Positions 60,244 to 64,000 of a stretch of DNA of 64,000 nucleotides are shown one piece after another (within the stretch, counting starts at the first letter, position 1; each line of letters opens with the position of its first letter). The notes beneath the pieces are model-generated. The model did no database searches, was not told where the DNA came from, and was given only the letters and a program-made list of their open reading frames with translations. The DNA comes from Antarcticibacterium arcticum (lineage in GTDB: Bacteria; Bacteroidota; Bacteroidia; Flavobacteriales; Flavobacteriaceae), in contig NZ_CP042476.1 in NCBI RefSeq assembly GCF_007993795.1, positions 2,914,001-2,978,000 of the forward strand, read 5' to 3'. The position numbers and the translations under genes are program-made.

Positions 60244-61364
60244 TGAAAACCATTAGTTATATCATACAGAAAGAATTCCGGCAAATTTTCAGGAACAAAG
60301 GAATGTTGCCCATTATTTTTGTTCTTCCCTTACTCCAATTAATAATCTTATCTAATGCAGCGACCTTCGATATTGAAAATATCAAATTCTCATATGTAGA
60401 CCATGACCGTAGTTCAACTTCCAGGGCCCTGATAGAGAATTTTGAAGGCTCCCCTTATTTTGATGTGCTGCATTCTTTCCCCTCTCATTCATTGGCTTAT
60501 GAAGCCATGGAAAAAGGTAAAACAGATGTTATCCTGGAGATCCCTTCAAATTTTCACACGAGGCTTATCAGGGAGCAGGAGGCTGGTGTGGGGGTTTATA
60601 TCAATGCCATAGATGGATCTAAAGCAGGAGTGGAAAGTGTATATATCAATAAGATCATTTCAAATTTTAACAGGAATATTTCTACTACAACTGCCGGATT
60701 TAATCAGCTTCAAAATAAACCCCTTGAAGTTTTGAACGTCCCTTCTTTCTGGTACAATAATACGCTTAACTATAAGATCTTTATGGTACCGGGAATCCTG
60801 GTGCTACTGGTCACTATGTTAACCCTATTCCTCTCCGGGATGAATATTGTGCGGGAAAAAGAAATAGGCACCCTGGAGCAGATCAACGTTACGCCAATAA
60901 AAAAGTACCAGTTCATAATTGGGAAACTATTTCCTTTTTGGGCCCTGGGACTCCTTATTATGACAATAGGCCTGTTGATTTCCAGGATCATTTTTGCAGT
61001 TCCAATAGTAGGTAGCATTCCGCTTATTTATTTGTTCACATCTGTGTACCTCCTGGTAGTTCTGGGTATGGGGTTGTTAATATCTAATTATACCGATACA
61101 CAACAACAGGCGATGTTTATTGCCTGGTTCTTTGTTGTAATATTTATTTTGATGAGTGGGCTTTTTACCCCCATAGAGAGTATGCCAGACTGGGCTCAAA
61201 AGATCACCATCCTAAATCCCATCAGGTATTTTGTAGAAATAATAAGAATGGTGATGCTTAAAGGATCTGGTTTTAAAGATATTTTACCGCAGCTAAGCAT
61301 TATTTCAGGTTACGCCCTGGTTATGAATGCACTTGCTGTATGGAGCTATAAGAAGACCAATTAA
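60243..61364 (+). CDS. ABC-2 type permease 2
   Basis: 373 residues, the partner of the previous permease. Same plan: N-terminal helix (MLPIIFVLPLLQLIILSNAATF), periplasmic domain, and FMVPGILVLLVTMLTLFLSGMNIVREKEIGTLEQINVTPIKKYQF beginning the five-helix core. It matches YbhR-type subunits. With two ATPases, HlyD and TolC it makes a complete tripartite ABC pump. Confidence 0.92.
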   Translation: MKTISYIIQKEFRQIFRNKGMLPIIFVLPLLQLIILSNAATFDIENIKFSYVDHDRSSTSRALIENFEGSPYFDVLHSFPSHSLAYEAMEKGKTDVILEIPSNFHTRLIREQEAGVGVYINAIDGSKAGVESVYINKIISNFNRNISTTTAGFNQLQNKPLEVLNVPSFWYNNTLNYKIFMVPGILVLLVTMLTLFLSGMNIVREKEIGTLEQINVTPIKKYQFIIGKLFPFWALGLLIMTIGLLISRIIFAVPIVGSIPLIYLFTSVYLLVVLGMGLLISNYTDTQQQAMFIAWFFVVIFILMSGLFTPIESMPDWAQKITILNPIRYFVEIIRMVMLKGSGFKDILPQLSIISGYALVMNALAVWSYKKTN

Positions 61365-61399
61365 TAGCTTTTGAAAAACATCTCTTAAAAAAGTAAGAA

Positions 61400-61795
61400 A
61401 TGAGGAAATTAAAAATTAAAAATATTTTAAGCCTGGCGGCGGCTGTTTTCGGGATTATTACAATTCTTGCCAGTAGTGCGGTTTTGTTTGATTTTTCATA
61501 CAACTTTAAAAAAGAAGGAAATTACCCCATGTTTATCCTGGTAGTGAATTTTATTTCCGGATGGCTATACCTATTGGCGGCCTACGGAATTAATTATTCA
61601 AAAACTTTCACATTATACCTTTTGCCCGGAATTCTTACAATGCTGTTTTTTAGCCTTAGTTTTTTTATTCAGTTAATGATAACCGGAGGGATGTATGAAA
61701 CAGATACCCTGGTGGCGCTTTTCATACGAATAGCTATCACCGGTGGGCTCACCTATTATGTGTTTAATAAAAGTATAAAGGAAATAAAACAATGA
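61400..61795 (+). CDS. four-helix membrane protein in the efflux operon
   Basis: 131 residues with four hydrophobic segments (ILSLAAAVFGIITILASSAVLF, MFILVVNFISGWLYLLAAYGI, LYLLPGILTMLFFSLSFFIQ, LFIRIAITGGLTYYVF). No family recognised. It starts 35 bases after the second permease and overlaps the next gene by 4 bases, so it belongs to the operon. Confidence 0.75.
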   Translation: MRKLKIKNILSLAAAVFGIITILASSAVLFDFSYNFKKEGNYPMFILVVNFISGWLYLLAAYGINYSKTFTLYLLPGILTMLFFSLSFFIQLMITGGMYETDTLVALFIRIAITGGLTYYVFNKSIKEIKQ

Positions 61796-62247
61796 AAGTA
61801 ACTATGAAAACTCTTCTGGCTCTTATAGCCATTCTCACAATTGGATCTTCAATTGCACAGGAATCTCAGAAAAAACTTTATTCCCTTCGTGTTGCGGCCG
61901 ATAATTTCAGAAACTCCAAAGGGGTAGCTCAATTTGCACTTTATAATCGGGATGGCACCATCCCGGATGAGAAATTAAAAAAATATTTCAGGAAAGAAGT
62001 AGGGGAAATTAAGAACAGTAAATCATCTGTAATTTTTAAAGATCTGCCCAAAGGTCGTTATGCCATTACAGTGCTTCATGATGAAAACGGCAACGGGGAA
62101 GTAGATAAAATTCTCTTATTCCCTAAAGAAGGTTTTGGCATTTCAAATTTTGAAAAGATATCTCTTTCAAACCGCCCCGATTTTTCCAAAGCCAGTTTTG
62201 AGCTTTGTGAAGAGACCACAAAAAAGATTAAGCTCATCTACAAATGA
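61792..62247 (+). CDS. DUF2141 secreted protein
   Basis: 151 residues with a signal peptide (TLLALIAILTIGSSIAQ; the first ATG adds 4 residues). The mature domain has AQFALYNRDGTIPDEK, VIFKDLPKGRYAITVLHDENGNGEVDK and FPKEGFGISN, which is the DUF2141 pattern of a small beta-sandwich. Function unknown. It is translationally coupled on both sides (ATGA). Confidence 0.88.
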   Translation: MKVTMKTLLALIAILTIGSSIAQESQKKLYSLRVAADNFRNSKGVAQFALYNRDGTIPDEKLKKYFRKEVGEIKNSKSSVIFKDLPKGRYAITVLHDENGNGEVDKILLFPKEGFGISNFEKISLSNRPDFSKASFELCEETTKKIKLIYK

Positions 62248-63149
62248 AAACCAGGATTTTAACGGGTATTTTCCTGTTAATACATATAATAATTGTAGCT
62301 CAGAATGAATTAGATTCTTTGCCAAGGCTGGATTTGACCAAAATTGCCCTTGTAAACCAGAGTGATAGTTATATCACATTTCCCGGCGATATTGGGAATC
62401 TTGAACCGCTGGTATTTGAAGCCAATATAAACCCTAATTTCATCATTCGGGAACGGGCAGATTCCCGATTGATGGCTGTCCTTACCCCGCAGGTAAGGAT
62501 CAGGATGTATAACGAAGAATCTTATCCCGTTCAAACTCCCAGTTATATTCCTCAAATTTCAGTTTATCACCTTATAACAGATACCGGATCGCTTGAAAAG
62601 ACCGCGTTATTTGGGAAAATTGCACATCATTCCAACGGGCAGGATGACCACTTCTATACAGATTCCACTTCTACCGTGATCAATTACAAATCGGGAAATT
62701 TTGCTACTAATTTTCTGGAATTCGGGATTCTCAGGAGTTTTTACCATGAGCAGCATGCTGCCCTGAGATTCTTTAAATCTTCCCTGGAAATTCATCCTTC
62801 CAACTGGATGCTTAAAGAAATGAAAGGAACCTACAGTGGATTAAGATGGCATAATTCATTTCTTGCTTACAAAATGCCTGTAGACAAACACTTTTTCACA
62901 GCAAACAGAAGGGCAAGTTTTTCAGTTAAAATTGAAACCTCATTAATGCTTGATAATATTAATGATTGGGAGCTTTTAGATTTAAACAGGTTGAATGCGG
63001 CACTTACCATATATTATCACCCAAAGTTTCTGGAGGATATTGGGCTATTTGTCCAGTTCTATAAGGGAAGTGATTATTATAATATTTATTATAACCATAA
63101 CATTTCTACGATTCGGTTTGGCCTGATGACAGAGATTTTGCGATTTTAA
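62244..63149 (+). CDS. outer-membrane phospholipase A (OMPLA/PldA)-like protein
   Basis: 301 residues with a signal peptide ending IIIVAQ and an all-beta mature part ending in an aromatic residue (TEILRF), as in outer-membrane barrels. The motif AHHSNGQ (His128, Ser130, Asn131, Gly132) corresponds to the HxSNG catalytic motif of PldA (His142, Ser144 in E. coli), and a long beta barrel follows. It would hydrolyse phospholipids in the outer leaflet of the outer membrane when activated. The rest of the sequence is divergent, so the assignment rests on the motif, length and topology. It is the last gene of the TetR operon. Confidence 0.65.
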   Translation: MKTRILTGIFLLIHIIIVAQNELDSLPRLDLTKIALVNQSDSYITFPGDIGNLEPLVFEANINPNFIIRERADSRLMAVLTPQVRIRMYNEESYPVQTPSYIPQISVYHLITDTGSLEKTALFGKIAHHSNGQDDHFYTDSTSTVINYKSGNFATNFLEFGILRSFYHEQHAALRFFKSSLEIHPSNWMLKEMKGTYSGLRWHNSFLAYKMPVDKHFFTANRRASFSVKIETSLMLDNINDWELLDLNRLNAALTIYYHPKFLEDIGLFVQFYKGSDYYNIYYNHNISTIRFGLMTEILRF

Positions 63150-63324
63150 CCACTTAAGAATATAATCTTTTTACCCGCTAATACCCCACTTGGCCGAAAA
63201 CCAATTAAAATTAAAAATAGTTAAGATAGAACCCTATTTAGGTCTTAATGAGTCCCACTGGTTTCCACCTTTTTGAAGTTTTCAAATAAAATTATTTTTA
63301 ACAGGAAGTAGTAGTCCTAAAATC

Positions 63325-63353
63325 TTGTGACTAAGAATAAATTTTTAAATTTG
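63325..63353 (+). promoter_or_regulatory. promoter of prs
   Basis: TTG (63325-63327), 18 bases, TAAATTTG (63346-63353): a full Bacteroidetes consensus promoter, 40 bases upstream of the prs ATG. The spacer before it (63150-63324) shows nothing else. Confidence 0.75.
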
Positions 63354-63393
63354 GGGCAAGCAATAAACCACACTAATTTAAAAACTACGCTCC

Positions 63394-64000
63394 ATGTCTA
63401 AAGTTATGATTGATGCCAAGATCTTTTCCTGTACCCAAAGCCTTGAACTCGCAGGAAAAATAGCCGAAGCCTACGGTGCCCCCCTCGGCAATGTGATCAC
63501 CAGTCATTACAGCGACGGGGAATTCCAGCCCTCTTTTGAGGAATCTGTGCGTGGAGCCAGGGTATTTATCATTGGTTCTACCCACCCCGGGAGTGACCAT
63601 TTAATGGAAATGTTGTTAATGCTGGATGCAGCAAAACGGGCCTCTGCCCGCCATATAACAGCTGTATTACCATATTTTGGCTGGGCCCGCCAGGACCGTA
63701 AGGATAAACCCCGGGTGCCAATTGCCGCAAAAATGGTGGCCAGTATCCTTGAGACCGCCGGCGCCACGCGCATAATAACTATGGACCTGCATGCTGACCA
63801 GATTCAGGGATTTTTTGAAAAGCCTGTAGATCATCTGTTCGCTTCCACAGTATTTTTGCCATACCTAAAAAGTCTCAACCTTGACAACCTAACCATTGCC
63901 TCACCAGATATGGGTGGCTCTAAAAGAGCTTATGCATATTCAAAAGCAATGGAAAGCGATGTGGTGATATGTTACAAGCAACGCGCCAAGGCCAATGTGA
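63394..64000 (+). CDS. prs: ribose-phosphate pyrophosphokinase, 3' end outside window
   Basis: 202 complete codons are visible from the ATG at 63394; the gene runs off the right edge. Family segments: SQSLELAGKIAEAYG-like N-terminus, SHYSDGEFQPSFEESVRGARVFIIGST, LPYFGWARQDRKDKPRVPIAAKMVA (ATP loop) and TMDLHADQIQGFF, with IASPDMGGSKRA (the usual D-x-GG segment). It makes PRPP from ribose-5-phosphate and ATP for nucleotide, His and Trp synthesis. The consensus promoter lies just upstream. Confidence 0.95.
   Translation, partial: MSKVMIDAKIFSCTQSLELAGKIAEAYGAPLGNVITSHYSDGEFQPSFEESVRGARVFIIGSTHPGSDHLMEMLLMLDAAKRASARHITAVLPYFGWARQDRKDKPRVPIAAKMVASILETAGATRIITMDLHADQIQGFFEKPVDHLFASTVFLPYLKSLNLDNLTIASPDMGGSKRAYAYSKAMESDVVICYKQRAKANV

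Overview
The window looks like a chromosome segment of a marine-type member of the Flavobacteriaceae (Bacteroidetes). Supporting signs are the TAnnTTTG type of -7 promoter box in front of many genes, DUF3078 and DUF4412 proteins, a laminarin-type glycoside hydrolase and sugar porter cluster, a class Ia ribonucleotide reductase, a sterol-desaturase-like hydroxylase and a TonB with a Bacteroidetes-style layout. Genus and species cannot be fixed from the sequence alone.

Layout. 1-3.8 kb: end of a beta-glucan utilisation locus (GH3, GH16 lipoprotein, sugar MFS). 3.9-22.7 kb: core genes, namely tadA-like deaminase, dxs, a DUF3078 barrel, dGTPase, a GxxExxY protein sitting between interspersed repeats, nrdB/nrdA with a terminator between them, three secreted proteins of unknown role, DUF3109, a MarC-family protein, a S41 protease overlapping a dCMP deaminase, HupE/UreJ and a fatty-acid/sterol hydroxylase. 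24.0-33.4 kb: an AT-rich defence island. It has an operon of DUF4007 (SspB-like), a large P-loop ATPase (SspC-like), a PAPS-reductase/DndC-like sulfur-transfer enzyme (SspD-like), a GIY-YIG nuclease and a DGQHR (DndB-like) protein, with a convergent GHKL ATPase. This reads as a DNA phosphorothioation system with an unusual set of partners and no sspA/dndA or sspE in view. 33.5-39 kb: NUDIX, TonB, LemA, M48 and CPBP proteases, separated by repeat-filled spacers. 39-41 kb: a Na/Pi cotransporter and a 54-residue membrane protein.

41.5-49.7 kb: two tight convergent operons. One encodes a UbiA-like prenyltransferase, a PEP-synthase/rifampicin-phosphotransferase-like protein and a GNAT. The other encodes an acyl-AMP ligase, a DUF3419/BtaA-like aminocarboxypropyl transferase and an APH-type kinase. 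Together they look like an undescribed lipid or small-molecule pathway. 49.9-50.4 kb: tRNA-Leu(CAA), whose 3' half and terminator are repeated on the far side of a small GIY-YIG gene. 50.6-54.2 kb: an RND/MMPL exporter broken by a frameshift, and an OFA-type MFS. 54.6-63.1 kb: a ten-gene TetR-controlled ABC efflux operon (TolC, HlyD, two ATPases, two permeases, and a tail of three envelope genes ending in an OMPLA-like phospholipase). A clear operator array sits over its promoter. The window ends inside prs.

Two genes, the AMP ligase and the RND exporter, each lose frame at a run of exactly six G (coding strand) and would be whole with seven. This is either a sequencing undercall or true hypermutable tracts. 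Many spacers carry families of short interspersed repeats (TTCCCGCAGA-type, CCTGCCTGCCGGCAGGCAGG palindromes, 9-bp tandem units, a 157-bp MITE-like element and an approximately 200-bp tandem repeat).
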